Shown one piece after another: positions 46,205 to 59,040 of a stretch of DNA of 64,000 nt (positions within the stretch are counted from its first letter, which is position 1; each line of letters begins with the position of its first letter). This DNA comes from Sanghuangporus weigelae. Taxonomy: Eukaryota > Basidiomycota > Agaricomycetes > Hymenochaetales > Hymenochaetaceae. The position numbers and the translations under genes are program-made. Location of the stretch: assembly GCA_033182465.1 (NCBI GenBank), contig CP137320.1:2604001-2668000 (forward strand), given 5' to 3'. The notes below the pieces were generated by a model, which made no database searches, was not told the DNA's origin, and worked only from the letters and a program-made list of their open reading frames with translations.

Positions 46205-48314
46205 CGAAGGTTTCGAATTTCCCCTCCCTCGGGAAGCAGTGGCGAGATGCGATGCGATGCTTCAATGAAATTATCAGTTGCTTTCCTTAGACAAACTTCC
46301 AGATAAGAGGCGCACCGGTCATTGCCAAATAAATTGGAGCTCATGTTTATGGGATGAGAGACGGGGGGTGAGCAGACGTGAGAGGTAAAATAAGAATGGG
46401 GATGGGGAGAGGGGAGGGGAAGAACTAACAGGACACTCCGGCTTAGCGCATCTTTTTATAACATGACATATGAAACTACACCAAGTATGTCTGATAGGAT
46501 ATTTGAAGGGCGTCCGCGCCGCGCCTCGCCAATCAGATTTAACCGGAGCCTGAGCGCTATTTCAACTTCTATTGACTGTGATCGGGATGCATCGAGTAAT
46601 TATCGACGGATCTCGGCTTTTCACTGGCTTTTCGCAGATCTGTTACTGACGATCATCTCTTGCTCTTGGGTACTCCTAGTTATTTAATTTAAACTTACCA
46701 TTATTCGGTTGCTCTGCATTACGGACTAGGCCTGGTATTCCATGTAGTTGAGCTTTGTTGAGTGGCAAAATGGTGCAAACCATAAAACCCATTATTCCAA
46801 AAGGACGAAGCAGACACAGCATACATGAATTTGTTTCGGAGATCGAAATCAGTAAAACATTACAGCATATACTATATCAACATACCCGGAAGGAGTAATC
46901 GCGCGGTCTGTCTGATCGGATGGATATTTCAGCCCTCGAAGTTGGGCCCGTAGCGGTCGATCTGAACCAATAGATTCGAGATTTCGACTTTTCCCTTCAA
47001 TTCTTGAGCAGAAGTCTCGGTGTAACAGGTCGAAGCTGGCTCTGGCTCTTCTTTCATTGTTGAATGGTCGCCAAAACCGAAAATCGCCCAAGTAAAACCT
47101 CGGTTACTTGGACAATGCTCCTAAACAAGTAGCGCATCATGAGAAAACCAAGTTAGTGGTAGAAGAATTGGCACCGCCTATGCGATACTGACCTTACTCT
47201 CAGTCTTACTTACGGCGTTTGAGATCAGAAGCGTCAATCCGAGTCCACCACAAGAACGATATACCTTCTAGGGTAGCTTTTGAATCCGTTTATCTTTCCA
47301 GGGAAAAACGGGAAATAACAGGAGTGAGCTTTGCTGGGTGTTATCAACCACGTCCGAATGAAAGAAAGTGTTATGTAAAAGCTGATGCATACAGATGATA
47401 ACGTTGCTTCTTTTGCTTTTATCCATACCACATGCGAACTAACGTTGGTTTATTTTCTCTTCCATCTCCTTTAGTCCAGTGGCACTGAATAGCACAACCC
47501 TGCATTGTGTGCCGCAGATGTCGCTGAGTCTGAAGAACGTTCTCGTACTTCACGGCTCCCGACGCCATGGAAATACGGTGTTTCAAGTCTGTCACCCCTG
47601 TTCAGATGCTACGAGAACACGCTCACGTTGTCTCTTATTAACTTACTCGATTTGAAGGACATGAAATGGCGTCGTGACTGGCGACCGTGAGTCGTCGTAA
47701 GTATCTGCCAGATTGAAATCATCGACGTTTCGATACCAGCGCTGTTCTGCAAGACCACAGAGAAATGTTCAAGCTCTCGGTGCCTAATGCCTAATTGTAA
47801 GTTAATATAAAATATGAAAATACTGTACCAGGCTGAGAACAAACAACATGTGACCAAGTCAATTATCTAAGCAAGCTCTGACAAACAACGTTCCACGTAT
47901 TTCTCCTTGCTCCCTGCTGCAACGAAATAAAATTCTCCTGAAAAAATCTTCTCATTCTGTTCTACAGAGTAAATGTATAGACGACAAAGTACACTACGGA
48001 TGACCAAAAAAAGAAAGAAAGAAGAAAAATTTCTTGCACGGTGGATGATATGGGAGCTCGGCGGATATTGCGTCATGATAAAGGAGAAAATGTCAAAGAA
48101 AAGAGCACGTAAAAGTTCGTTCAGAGACAAAGAAACAAAGTAATAATGTAAAGCAATATTTTGTGGAGTAGGAGATCAAAAGCACGGCGACGTACACGTC
48201 CAATCTGGGACGAGTGTTGAACCTGGTGGCGAAGTAAACACCTCGTGGATGTGCGTTAAGTCAACGAGGCCAAAAAAAGAGTGCAAGTTGGAAAAAGTGT
48301 AACTGCATCGCTCA
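46205..48314. other. 2.1-kb stretch without a supported gene
   Basis: Short open frames occur on both strands (for example 46463-46687 +, 46849-47091 -, 47867-48130 -), none with family resemblance or an exon chain. The sequence is AT-richer than the genic parts. The left end holds the promoter of the 186-residue gene and the right end the 3' flank of TBP. An RNA gene cannot be ruled out by eye. Confidence 0.45.
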
Positions 48315-49398
48315 TTACGGCTTGCGAAATTCGCACAACACGGTATATATTGTGTTGAATGCGGTGTAAATCTCTTCCCTGACCTGCAGATCACGAGAAC
48401 AGTGTCAGCAAACAAGATGATTCTCCAAACATACGAGAGTATCTACCTTTGCGCCAGTAAGCACAATTTTGCCAGAGACGAAGATCAGCAGCACTACTTT
48501 CGGCTTGATCATGCGGTAGATGAGACCAGGGAATAGCTGTTCGAGTTCAATCCACTGTCCCAAAGATAAGAATGGTTACACGAACCTCAGGCTCATAGCT
48601 ACTGAACTGTCCGTGGCTGTATGCAAGACCCTCCAAGCGAATCGGGAACTTCACATCACAGCTACCAACGATATTCTGAATCTTGAATTCAGAGAATTTG
48701 GCGTCGAAGCCAAGCTTTTGTACGATACGCGCGTACTTGCGCGATGCCAATCTCGAATCATCCTCGGACTTGGCACCCGTGACGACCATCTTGCCCGATG
48801 CGAAGATGAGCGCGGTCGTCTTAGGCTCGCGAATACGCATGATGACGGCTGCAAAACGCTGGTGACAGTGCAAGGGAAGCACAGGCACCTAGCGGGTGAG
48901 GACACATGAAATACTTACCTTAGGATTATATTCCGCATTGCGTGCATGCAGTGCAATGGTCTTCAAATCCAAGCGACAGTCAAGGTTCACGGTAGCGACA
49001 ATATTCTGAAGGGTAGGAATTATGCCTTCGACGGCAGTGATATGTTGTTGCTCAAGGGAGAGCGGAGCAGGCGTTGCAGGAACGGTATTCTGAGCCGGGG
49101 GGCTCGACGTCGACAAAGGGCCAGGCAATGCATTACTTTGCGTCTGTAGCTTGATTGTATACGATGGTTGAGCCACAGGCTGGACAGAAGGGAAAGAATA
49201 TCCGCCCGGTAACGAATAGCTCGATGGCCCGGGAAGTGCGATGCCATTGGTCTGCGGTGCGGTTGGCTGAGCATTTTGCTGTTGATTGTGTTGCTGCTGG
49301 GCCTGAAGCGCCTGCTGAGCCTGCAGCTGCTGTTGCACGTATTGGCTTTGTTGTGGCTGCGCACGGCCAAAAGCAACAGGGCGTGATGGTAAGGACAT
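48315..49398 (-). CDS. TBP: TATA-box-binding protein with glutamine-rich N-terminus
   Basis: Exons 49398-48919, 48858-48586, 48536-48447 and 48383-48315 give 303 residues. The first 120 residues are Gln/Ala/Pro/Ser-rich and disordered. The C-terminal 180 form the two-repeat saddle: [46 protein letters not shown], then [21 protein letters not shown] and V-R-E-E-I-Y-T-A-F. These residues are nearly invariant in eukaryotes. TBP nucleates transcription by all three RNA polymerases. The start is the ATG at 49398. Confidence 0.97.
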
Positions 49399-49962
49399 GG
49401 AGGACAGCAATGAAGAATCAAGCGGTAGCGAAACGACGGCAAGGGAAACAGAAAAATTAGACGAGCACGTGGCTGTGCTAAATCGGTGGTGGAAGCGGGG
49501 GGTGTTGAATGCGCGACACCCGCCCTTATATACCTTTGCATTTCAAACTCCGACTCAATTACTTAATGATTTGCACAGCCACGATGTGACTCATCCACAT
49601 ATTTTTCTTCCTTTCGGGGCCACATCCTAAGATGATGCTCCTCCTATTTGTATGAATTCGCTTTATTTCAGTGGCTCATTCATGTTTGCTCGCTGGACAA
49701 AACCTTTTGTATCTCAACCTGAAAAAAAAATCAAGATAACCGTCAACCGGCGATTGCTGATCCCATCACGAAGGTTTTTGCTCAATTCAGTTGGCCCACA
49801 TCTACGGAATGCAAATCAGCTAGAAGACCCTTTCAGTTGACGGCGAACATCATCTCAGCCGCAGCTGATGTGGAAAACAACGAATGAACCAATAGAGCAT
49901 CCACATGAAAGATACCCTGTATCATCGTTTTCTATGCATACAAAATACACAATTACCATAAG
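49399..49962. other. intergenic, TBP promoter and TrpRS 3' flank
   Basis: No gene is supported. A TATATA-containing stretch (cttatatacc) near 49525-49534 lies about 130 bases upstream of the TBP start and may be its TATA element. Confidence 0.45.
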
Positions 49963-51693
49963 TCAAGTCGAAGATGCCTGTTGTGCGATACGTTTTCCAA
50001 TGCTTGGATTAATCTTTCTAGAGGCGTCCATGAAGTATTTGAGCTCATCATTCGTGATCTCAGCTCTTCGCTGCGAACCGAACTTCAGTTCGAAAAGGAA
50101 TACTCCATGAAGACGAAAAAAAACGCACGTCTTGGAATTCTTTGACGAACTGCTGAAGAACAGCAATGCACCTGGCCTTTAGTTGTCCCGTCAAGAGAGT
50201 GCCCGCCTTGTAATCCTACAACGCCTGTATTAGTATAGTCTCAAGGATGAACAAAGCGGAAGCATACATCGGAAATCCTCTTCAGATCTTCATCATCGTG
50301 TAAGAAAAAGCTGAGATATTGATAACTGACGTCCACGTCGGGGTTTCCTCCTAGCCGTCTATGCTCTTCCACTGTCTCCTGACCACCAGAGAACCCATGT
50401 CTATTAATCTTGTTCTTTATTTCGTTTGGTTTGTCCGTCATGAAAATAGAGGAATTTGGATCCGACGCGCTCATCTTAGTTTGTGGTCCTTGTAGCGCCG
50501 GGAAGAATTTCGAGTGAAGAAGAGCAGGCTTGGGGTATTTGAGTTTCACAGCCACGTCTCGAGTGAGTCGGAAATATGGATCCTGATCTATGGCGCACGG
50601 AATAAGTGACGGCACATTGGTGACCTCACCAAAAATCTGCGGGAAAGAGTTCGAGAATGAAGGCGCGGCTTGGATGGCGGCGAAGTGAATTTTGCCAATG
50701 TTGTCCCTAAATTACGATGAGCTCAAAAACGTCACTCATGAGTGAAAAGGCTAGACAACATACGAGTCGTTGAATCCGAACGTCGCTTTTGCCTGGTTTA
50801 TCGTAATTTGGCGTGAAATCTTGGATACATTCTTGTAGAATGTTCCTCCAACGAAATCGTAATCGCTAAATATGAATGTCTTTTCACGGTTGAAACCAAC
50901 TGCAATGATATCCTTTGCGTTTTCTTGTGCAAATCTGTACGTCTGCTCCGGCTTGAGTTCATGTTTGAAAAGGAACTTCTCATCATCTATCTCGGATCAG
51001 ACAAAGGTGGCATCAGATCGGATCATGGAACTCACCCGTCAGTTGTATGACCAAAGGCACATCGAAAACGTCTTGCAACCATCTTGCAACACTGATGAGT
51101 CCAACGATATGATGGATAGGGCGCATATACTCACTTCGTGAAAACGAACGGGATCATATGCCCCAGATGCATGCTATCACTGCTTGGCCCCCGCCCGGTG
51201 TACAAGAAGAACGGCTTTCCTTGCTCATATCGATCAAGGATTTTGTCAAACTCTCTGAGCATAGTATCAGCGCTTCAGCTTGATCATGGACACAGAACGC
51301 CACCGACCGATGCGAGAAGAAACTCCCGCGCCGCAGAAGAGGATGTGGACGATGGCCCGTCAATCGCTCAAAGCGTTCTAGGAGCGCATCATCAACACGT
51401 CGCGTGCCGAATTGCTGTACCAGCTTGTCGTAGTCGATCGCCAATTGCTTTCCGTCTGTCGAAACAGAGCCCTGCACATCCCACGGTGTCACGACCTGCT
51501 CATGAGCACCTGTCGATGGCTTTGCGGCCTCTATCACAGGTCCATCTAACGGCATTCCCAGCGCCGCTGACCTGTTCAAGTTCAAAATCAGATAAAACAA
51601 TAGAGGAAGACCGAACAACACACACGTCTGAGCATCATTGCCGTCTACCAGCTTGATCCCTTCCACACCTTGCGATAGTCCCTGAGAAGCCAT
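49963..51693 (-). CDS. WRS1: cytosolic tryptophanyl-tRNA synthetase
   Basis: Eight exons, 51693-51626, 51571-51308, 51254-51135, 51082-51036, 50986-50764, 50706-50268, 50215-50129 and 50070-49963, give 451 residues. Class I signatures are H-L-G-H in [12 protein letters not shown] (HIGH-type) and K-M-S-A-S (KMSKS-type). Other eukaryotic TrpRS blocks are [18 protein letters not shown]-x-F-F-S-H-R, [17 protein letters not shown] and the [10 protein letters not shown] near the end. The enzyme charges tRNA-Trp. The 53-nt intron inside F-F-S-H-R must use the donor at 51307; the other nearby GT breaks frame. No mitochondrial presequence is seen, and there is no WHEP domain. Confidence 0.95.
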
Positions 51694-51919
51694 GCTATCA
51701 GTGTGGTTTGCCGATAGCGAACGGTCGGTATACAAAAATGGAAGAGATGATGAGGACGGCGTCCAGCTGGCAGATGTCTGTATTTTACGCCATATAAATT
51801 GAGTGAGTCACCGAGAATCAAACTTCAGGTATTCCAAATTGGTAGTGATTTCCCACATAAAACTCTAATACTGAAAATAGAAAGTTCGGCATTATGTAAA
51901 CTAGAGTCTAAATTAGTTA

Positions 51920-53587
51920 TCAGAAACACAGAGCAGTGACTTGTCCGGTTTCGTACACTAGAAAAAGTCTACCATGTACCGCATCAAGAGAAAGTGATTT
52001 GAGTCCACGATAGTTGTCTCGGTATCCAGACTGAAGTCGGATTGGTCGATCATTCGGAAGAAGCGGGGTACAAGAAGGCTGGAACTTGTCTGGCGGTGGA
52101 AAGGGCACTCGGAGATTCGAATATACATTGCATTGCAGGTCGCGATATTCGCCTTCGACCCATGCAAGCGCACCATATCGCACTGACATCTTCGGTCCTG
52201 CAGACATTTCCCTCCTCGCGTCAACGATACATGAATATTGCATTCTAGGGGAATTGATAGCTGGGAGTGGGATGAACACGATATAACGAGTGGCGAGCTC
52301 TTCCTTCAAATCTACTTTCAGGTAGGTGCTTGTCAAAGATGCATGAGGATGCAGACCCCTGAAACTATGCCAGGGCATCGTGATTGGAACCGTCGTCTGC
52401 AAAGATGGAGATGGAGTTACGGGTGCATATTTCCCGTAATTGACGGTGTATGATCGAGCCGGAGAAAGCTTTGGAAGATTGAAGACATCAAATGCCACTG
52501 GGTCAAACGTGTCGACGGGTTCCCGAAGAGGTGAAAATTGCGCCAAATGATAGAAATTCTGTAGTACGCGATCTTGCTGCACGACATTCAAGATCAGGAA
52601 CTCCTTAGACGAGTCTTAGCTGGTATGGGAGGAGATTACATCCTATAAAGACTTAGTATCTCTCCACCGATACTCAATTGCGGGCTCACCATGTTTTCAA
52701 TCTCTGTGTCAACAAAGACAGCCTTTTGTTCAGCCCAGTCCAGAACGATATAAAGTAAATAGGTGATGTCCCGGATGTATAGTTGGCAAAGTCGCCTCTC
52801 CTGCGCACTTGGAACTTGGTCCTTCAGAAAAACATGGGGCTTCCCAGAATAAATGTGTGATTGAAAAACTGGAAAACACGCGATCTCTTCAAGAATTCCC
52901 AGCTCCCCAATCGCTGTGGCTCGATTGTCCAGGAACGCAAAGTTCAGTCTGAAAAGTTTTACCATACAACTACGATCCGTTACATGATAAAGCGCCGTGC
53001 AATATAAGGTTTTCAACCCGAAGTCCACATCGATTGATGCTTCGGGACTGCTGAAGTCCAACTGTTGCGAGAATATTTTCGCGATCATGGTGCAGGAACA
53101 AAGATCCCAAATCATGATTCCGTCCTCAGACCGCATCAGGATAATGTCAAAAGTAATAGGCATAATATTATAGACTTTTGCAGCGGAGATCCCATCCTGA
53201 ATCAGGATGTACGGCGCATCGCAACGATGAACGATAGATATGCTCTCGCGTGCTCTTGCTGTTGGCGATGTCCAGGCGCTGTTGATCCTGTCCGCTTTCA
53301 AAATGCTTTCTCTGAGTTCTTGAGGTGACAGTTCGTCTGGGGTCTTGAATCCCTTCGTCGGCAGTGCCGTGCCAATGAGGACAAGTTTTTTTTCGAGAAC
53401 AACCCAGGTCCCGTGAGACATGGCATACTCTCGTAAGTGGCGAGAGCACTTCCTATTGCGTGGGCGGAAAGAAAGTTGTGACTTACTCTAATCTGTTACT
53501 CGCCTTGCTGAGCGTTACGAATTCGGAAGCATTCAGAAACATTGTTATGGCTAAAAACATGTCGTAGTTCAAGGCGTCCGGTCCCAT
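51920..53587 (-). CDS. F-box-like protein, Agaricomycete type
   Basis: Exons 53587-53487 and 53452 to about 52660 are clear; a third ends at 51920. The product is about 530-540 residues. The N-terminus (A-L-N-Y-D-M-F-L-A-I-T-M-F-L-N-A-S-E-F-V-T-L-S-K-A-S-N-R-L) fits a degenerate F-box, followed by a long beta-rich region with W-D-L, W-V-V-L-E and repeated hydrophobic strands, as in the propeller-like agaric F-box proteins. The junction between exons 2 and 3 is uncertain: donors at 52644 (38-nt intron) or 52664 (58 nt, with a TACTAA branch site) both keep frame. Such proteins recruit substrates to SCF ubiquitin ligases; the target is unknown. Confidence 0.65.
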
Positions 53588-53918
53588 ACAAGCACGGATC
53601 TGGGTAGATGCCAGCTGGAAGAACTTCAAAGCGATGAGCATCCAAGGGACGGATCACGGCAGAACTAACTTGAGCGAACAGGATAACACAATCTTGAAGA
53701 ACGTCGGTGCGATCCTTATGTTGCCAGCTCATGCCAGTGGCTGCAAAGGCAGAGCTAACCGTAGAAAGAGACCTCGAGAGGAGTGGCGGAAATTGGACAG
53801 AACGTGCGTACCGTGAGAACCCTGAGCAAGACGCGTCGCGCTTTTATAAATTATTATAAGGCTTACACACACGTACAGACCTCAACTTGAGGCTCGCTAC
53901 TAACGACGTTTGTTGAAC
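53588..53918. other. divergent intergenic region
   Basis: Promoter region between the F-box-like gene (-) and the phosphodiesterase gene (+). An open minus-strand frame at 53496-53732 overlaps the F-box start in another frame and is judged a shadow. Confidence 0.5.
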
Positions 53919-55417
53919 ATGATTATAACTGTACACAATCTCACATCTAGGACGATCTCTATCAGCTCTGTGCGTACACAAGAGCTAAAGGATACGCCAA
54001 TTTTAGCTTCCTCGGTTGCTAGCATCGCCGTCGGTGCTCGATGGAAGGCGAAACTTCGTCTACAATGCGATGCCCGTGTTTGCGAGCTCAAGGCCTTCAG
54101 TCTTGCTACCCGAGCTTTGAAGGGATGGTCTTTGCTGTATGACGAGGGAGATGAGTCTAATGGCTGGAGGGTGTATCTACTCCGCGTGAGTATCAATCTG
54201 AAAGTACACGAAACTCTATCAAAATAGAATCTCGCTCAGAGTAAGGAGGGAAGGTCCGCAACGCGCGATGTTTTCGTCCTGCCGAAGAGAGATCTTTCCA
54301 GTTTCCTAAAGGATATTGCAGACACCGAACGTCTGTCTGAGCTATGTCTTCCCTGTGGGTACATTTTTCTTTGCGCGAGTTGAACCTTCGCTGATCTTTA
54401 GGAATTCAGCTACTCATGATTCGTAAGTCCGTTAAACCTTTAGTCCTAGAAGGACTCCAAGAACCGCAAATCTATAGTCTTTCGCTATACGGATGGCCAA
54501 TCTCACAGTGTCAATCGCGGGATACTCCGTTCTCCGCACAATTACAATCTGGAATTCGTGTGTTCGATATGCGCATGGCTGTTGTCGACGGTCGCCTTGT
54601 CGCTCATCATGGAATCATGCCTGAGAAGACGCCGTTCCAGGATGTGTTGTCAATTACACATGCGTTTCTGGCCGACCAGCGAACGTGCAAGGAAACGATA
54701 GTCATGTCGATCAAACAGGAAGATTTCAACACAACCCCGCCTTCGGAATTCTCAAAGCTCGTACATGACGAAATTTACGGAGGTGCTGGCGGAAGAAGCA
54801 TGTGGTTTCTCGAAGATCGGATTCCGCAGCTCGGTGAAGTAAGAGGGAAAGTAATAATGCTAAGCCGGTTTGGCGGTGACGGCTCGGGATGGGAAAACGG
54901 GCTCGAAGGCATGGGAATACATCCAACTACCTGGCCAGACAGCTTAAAGGAGGGATTCCAATGGACATGCAAAGACACGCTTGTCCGCACCAGTGACTGG
55001 TAACGTTGCTAACCGTTCTGGGACGTCCCCGGCTAATCATTTGTTCATAGGTATAATATACCCTCCTTTTTTTCGATACCAGAGAAGGTTTCTTTGGCTA
55101 CCGCGGTTCTCTTGCCGCCTTCAACCGGATATACCCAACCAACACTCAACATCTCATTCTTTTCTGCGGGCTCCTTCCCGCTGGCCTTACCACCTGTCGT
55201 TGCGAAGGGCTTTGGCTTCCCCGCTTGGAAGCTTGGAGTTGAGGGCGCCAATGCAAGACTCGGGGAATGGTTGCTGCAAAATCTGTCACCGTCGTCAAGC
55301 GCTATGGCTCGTGGATGGGTGTTTACAGATTTCTTTATTACGCCGAGCGGGATAGCGCCTTTGTTGGTGGAATGTAATTTCAAATCGGCGGCCCCATCTA
55401 GTGAAAAGGCTCAATAG
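53919..55417 (+). CDS. PLC-like phosphodiesterase (PI-PLC X-domain fold)
   Basis: Exons 53919-54185, 54228-54358, 54402-54422, 54478-54999 and 55051-55417 give 435 residues. The catalytic start of the X domain, A-T-H-D-S, is carried by the 21-nt micro-exon 54402-54422; the next exon continues S-L-Y-G-W-P-I-S-Q-C-Q, the standard sequence of this fungal family. Further landmarks are G-I-R-V-F-D-M-R, A-H-H-G (second active-site His region), E-T-I-V-M-S-I-K-Q-E and G-K-V-I-M-L-S-R-F. The N-terminal 130 residues are a beta-rich extra domain. Bacterial-type PI-PLCs cleave phosphatidylinositol without calcium; the fungal substrate is unproven. No signal peptide is evident. Confidence 0.85.
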
Positions 55418-55781
55418 TTTTGGTTTCCCGGCTCCATTCTCATCGTAACGATCTGGATACGTTGTCATATACGAGTGTGAGAACTTTTTTTGCGCTTTGG
55501 CCTATCCTAGTATTTTGTTCATGAGCATGGCTTCTTTTGTCTCTCTCTTTCGCGCGATGGGTCGTCCTTCATTTAACTAATGATAGAGTTTACCGACACG
55601 AGCGGCTTTACCAACCGTGGTTTGCCTGTTCAAGTGCTCGCTCTCCTGAGAAGCACCAGGCGTGTGTGCGCCTCTTACGACCCTGATATTTATAGGCGCG
55701 ATGCCAGCGCCAATGGCCTGACGTCCACCGGCAGATTTCATATAAGATCACCGTTATGCTCTCTCTCAGGCAACGACCTCC
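55418..55781. other. intergenic, phosphodiesterase to MFS transporter
   Basis: 3' flank and promoter. TATTTATA-like and TATAAGA elements occur near 55687-55747. No gene is supported. Confidence 0.45.
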
Positions 55782-57937
55782 ATGAAATCCGCCCCACACA
55801 ACGACGCGCCCGAAATCGATGAACGAAATGGCGCCTCGTCCCGCCCAAGATCCATCACAAGAAGGTCCACAGAAAGCAAGCAGCGCCCGAACGATACGAT
55901 TGATGTGGTAGAGGCCAATGAGGAAAAGAAGGAGATAAATGCAGAAGCAGAGTTACGGAGAACTGGAACTTCTGATGCCGGGCGTTCAAGAACCGATGCT
56001 ATCGAAGAAGAAATCGAATATCCTTCGGGTATGCGACTGTTCCTTCTTACCATTGGGTTGTGTCTCGTAATATTTGTGGTAAGTGCAGCTTCGGACTGTC
56101 GCGTATTCTGGACGTCTGGATATTTATTCCGAATTATAGATCTCGTTGGACAATACTATTATTGGTGCGTCTTTATTGTAAGTTCGACTGCTTCTTTTAA
56201 TCGGCCCTGAATTCTACTCTTGTTCAGCAACTGCGATACCAACAATTACGACGGTGTTCGATTCCTTGGACGATGTCGGATGGTACGGATCAAGTTATCT
56301 TCTTACTACAACTAGTCTTCAACCAGTGAGTTTCAGAACCCTCTTTGCCATGTCCTGGATTCTTACCCGTTAAATACAGACCTTTGGAAAAATATATACT
56401 TTTTTCGACGTGAAGTGGACATATCTTTCTGCCCTCGTTCTCTTTGAAGGTACGCGCCAGAAATCTGCGCCTTGCAATATAACTCATCCTGTGCTCAAGC
56501 TGGTTCCGTCATTTGTGCCGCTGCTACGAGTTCTCCCATGCTTATCGTAGGCCGAGCGGTTGCTGGTGCAGGAGCTTCCGCTCTGTTTTCGGGAGGGATG
56601 ACCATAATAGGCTTTTCTGTGCCTTTGCGAAGAATGCCGATCTATATCGCCACACTATCAGGCATGTTTGGCATAGCTTCAGTGGTTGGCCCTATTTTGG
56701 GAGGCACTTTGACCGACAAGGCTTCGTGGAGGTGGTGTTTTTGGGTAGGATACTATGGTCGTATCGCACCATGTTCAGTTCTGAATATATATATAGATCA
56801 ACTTACCATTCGGCGGGGCCGCCTTTCTTGCCGTCCTTCTATTCTTCAAGGCACCGAAACGAGACGTTGGTAATTTAACCCTGAGACAGAAGTTTGCTAA
56901 ACTGGACATCCTCGGCGCAGTATTCCTCATCTGTGGTGTTGTGTGCCTTCTGCTTGCGCTCCAGGACGGTGGTACCGAGTACCCTTGGTCAAAAGCCAAG
57001 ATCTGGGGTTGCCTACTTGGTTTCGGTCTTCTCATAATCATCTTTATTGGCATTCAGTGGTGGCGAGGAGATGATGCAACCATCCCGCCTCGGATATTTA
57101 TCCGACAGCGGACTGTGTTCTGCAGCTCAGTCTTCACATGCTTCCTCAGCATGGCTCTTTACACGCACATATACTATCTGCCGTTCTACTTTCAAGCAGT
57201 CCTCGGAACGTCTGCTGAAGGTTCGGGAATCCGCTCAATCCCGTATCTTGTCAGCATTACCTTCTCTTCTCTTATCGTCGGTGCTTTGATTACGAAGATC
57301 GGATATTACGTTCCGTTCTTATGGGTAGGTTCGGCAATCTTCACCGTTGGTGCTGGGCTGCTTTTCACACTTCAAGTGGCGACCAGCACTGGTAAATGGA
57401 TTGGCTACCAGATCTTGTCAGGTCTCGGTGCAGGAGCAGGACTCCAAGTTCCATATCTAGCCGTTCAAGCCGTTCTCAACTCGAAGGACATGCCCATCGG
57501 GAGTACGTCTATGCGGGACTTTCCACTACAGAATAGTTGCTAAGACAGATCTGTAGATGCAATCATCATGTTTTCAAATGCACTCGGTGGAGCGATCGCT
57601 ATTTCGGTAGCACAGAACATCTTCAGGAATACACTTGTTAGCTCGATCCCTAAGCATTCGACGGGAATAGATGCTGATGCCGTCGCTTCGAGCGGAGCAA
57701 CTCAAATACGACAGATTGTGCCTCCTGATCAACTCAACGGAGTTCTCGTCGCTTATACTTATGCCCTTGACCGAGCTTTCATATTACCGATAGCGGTCGG
57801 CGGATCCGCTTTTGTCGTTTCTTTGTTTGTGAGTGTTGGAGTTAAGTATCTCAGCCTGTCGGGACTCATGTTTTTATCAATAGGTGGAGTGGAATACTGT
57901 GAAAGGGAAGAAGATTGTGCATGGAGGAGCCGCTTAA
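55782..57937 (+). CDS. MFS drug:proton antiporter, 14-TM (DHA2) type
   Basis: Eight exons, 55782-56078, 56140-56164, 56228-56325, 56380-56449, 56500-56744, 56797-57502, 57557-57828 and 57884-57937, give 588 residues. A charged cytosolic N-terminus of about 85 residues precedes the first helix. DHA2 motifs are L-D-N-T-I-I-A-T-A-I-P-T-I (TM1, motif D1), [21 protein letters not shown] (motif B), G-P-I-L-G-G-T-L-T (motif C) and W-R-W-C-F-W-I-N-L-P-F-G. Fourteen hydrophobic helices are readable. Relatives export toxins, drugs or siderophores. Exon 2 is only 25 nt. The acceptor of exon 5 (CTCAAG at 56499) is weak but is the one that keeps frame. Confidence 0.88.
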
Positions 57938-58144
57938 TTTTGTATTACCAGTATACCATTGCGCGTTTGTTGCCACAGTAATGGTCCTAATAAACGTGAA
58001 CATCAGAAAAGGAGTTTCAAGCAAGTCGACTGAGTCCACAAAACGTTAAGGAGATCTCTTCCCACAGAACAAACTTCTAATCATGCTTTACATAATTGCA
58101 TGCAATATTACATCCAAATGCTGGTTTAGCAATTTGACCAATAG

Positions 58145-58581
58145 CTATGCAGCAGAGTTTGATAATCTTGACTCGTACTGCTCTGGAGTAAGCGTTGTCT
58201 GAAGCAAGAGGTGACAATGATGAAGGATGCACAACGATTCAACGTCATACCTGAGAAAATGCGTGCATCTCCGCAATTTCGTTCTTCAGCAGTTCATTGA
58301 CTGACACGATCAAGTCTCTGTCAGCTTGTTTTGAGCGTACTACCTAAGGCATGACATACTCAGACGATGGCGAGCGAGAGTCGTCTTTTTCTGAAATGCC
58401 TGTAGGATGTGTTATTGTCAGATAGATCGCTTATCTGATAAGCGCAAAATATGCAGACCTCGCTCACGACAAGAATTTCGTAGTTTTCCCCACAACCATT
58501 AGACCTGTCTTTGATCTCGAGGTGGGTGATAGGCATGGAATTGCGGAGGTTATCTTCTAAAGTTTCCAGAGATACAGGCAT
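58145..58581 (-). CDS. BolA2/Fra2-like protein
   Basis: Exons 58581-58459, 58399-58366, 58315-58251 and 58198-58145 give 91 residues, the size of the cytosolic BolA2/Fra2 group. Landmarks are P-I-T-H-L-E-I-K-D-R-S-N-G-C-G-E-N-Y-E (with the conserved Cys), V-V-S-E, F-Q-K-K-T-T-L-A-R-H and N-E-I-A-E-M-H-A-F-S-Q (conserved His). Fra2 partners monothiol glutaredoxins through a shared iron-sulfur cluster and signals iron status. The usual H-R pair is H-H here if the intron at 58316-58365 is as drawn; that 50-nt intron is the only uncertain junction. Confidence 0.88.
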
Positions 58582-59040
58582 GACAAACTATTTGCTTGTT
58601 GGTAGGAGGGAAGGAGCATCATGTTCCTGCGATGTGATCTGTCAGATCTCGGCGTCGATCACTCGTGGCTAGATTCGGATAAACATCACGAGCTAGGCTT
58701 TTCTCTGGTTGGTTTACAATTTGAACATTTCAGATTCTAGCTTCTCAACTCTCTTCCAAGATAAACTGTACCCGATGAACAACCATGCAGTCCGATCGAA
58801 CAAGAATACGGGCTCATCATCAGAAGTTTTTCCGAATAATAAATCAGCGTTGTTTTAGAGTATCTAACATCGAATGACAATCCAACGATACTTTAACATC
58901 GGAAGTATACCTTTGCAACTTCGAGAAACACTACAGCAACTTTGTCGTGTTACGGTTTGAAAGCAAGAAACTGCGTCCAACTCTGTCGAACTCTCATAAA
59001 TCTAAATATCAAACCCAGCGTCGCATTCGATGCCACAGTA

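Noticed and set aside
46205-48314. Hidden transposon or RNA gene in the 2.1-kb gap
   Set aside because: No terminal repeats, transposase frame or tRNA cloverleaf could be read by eye.
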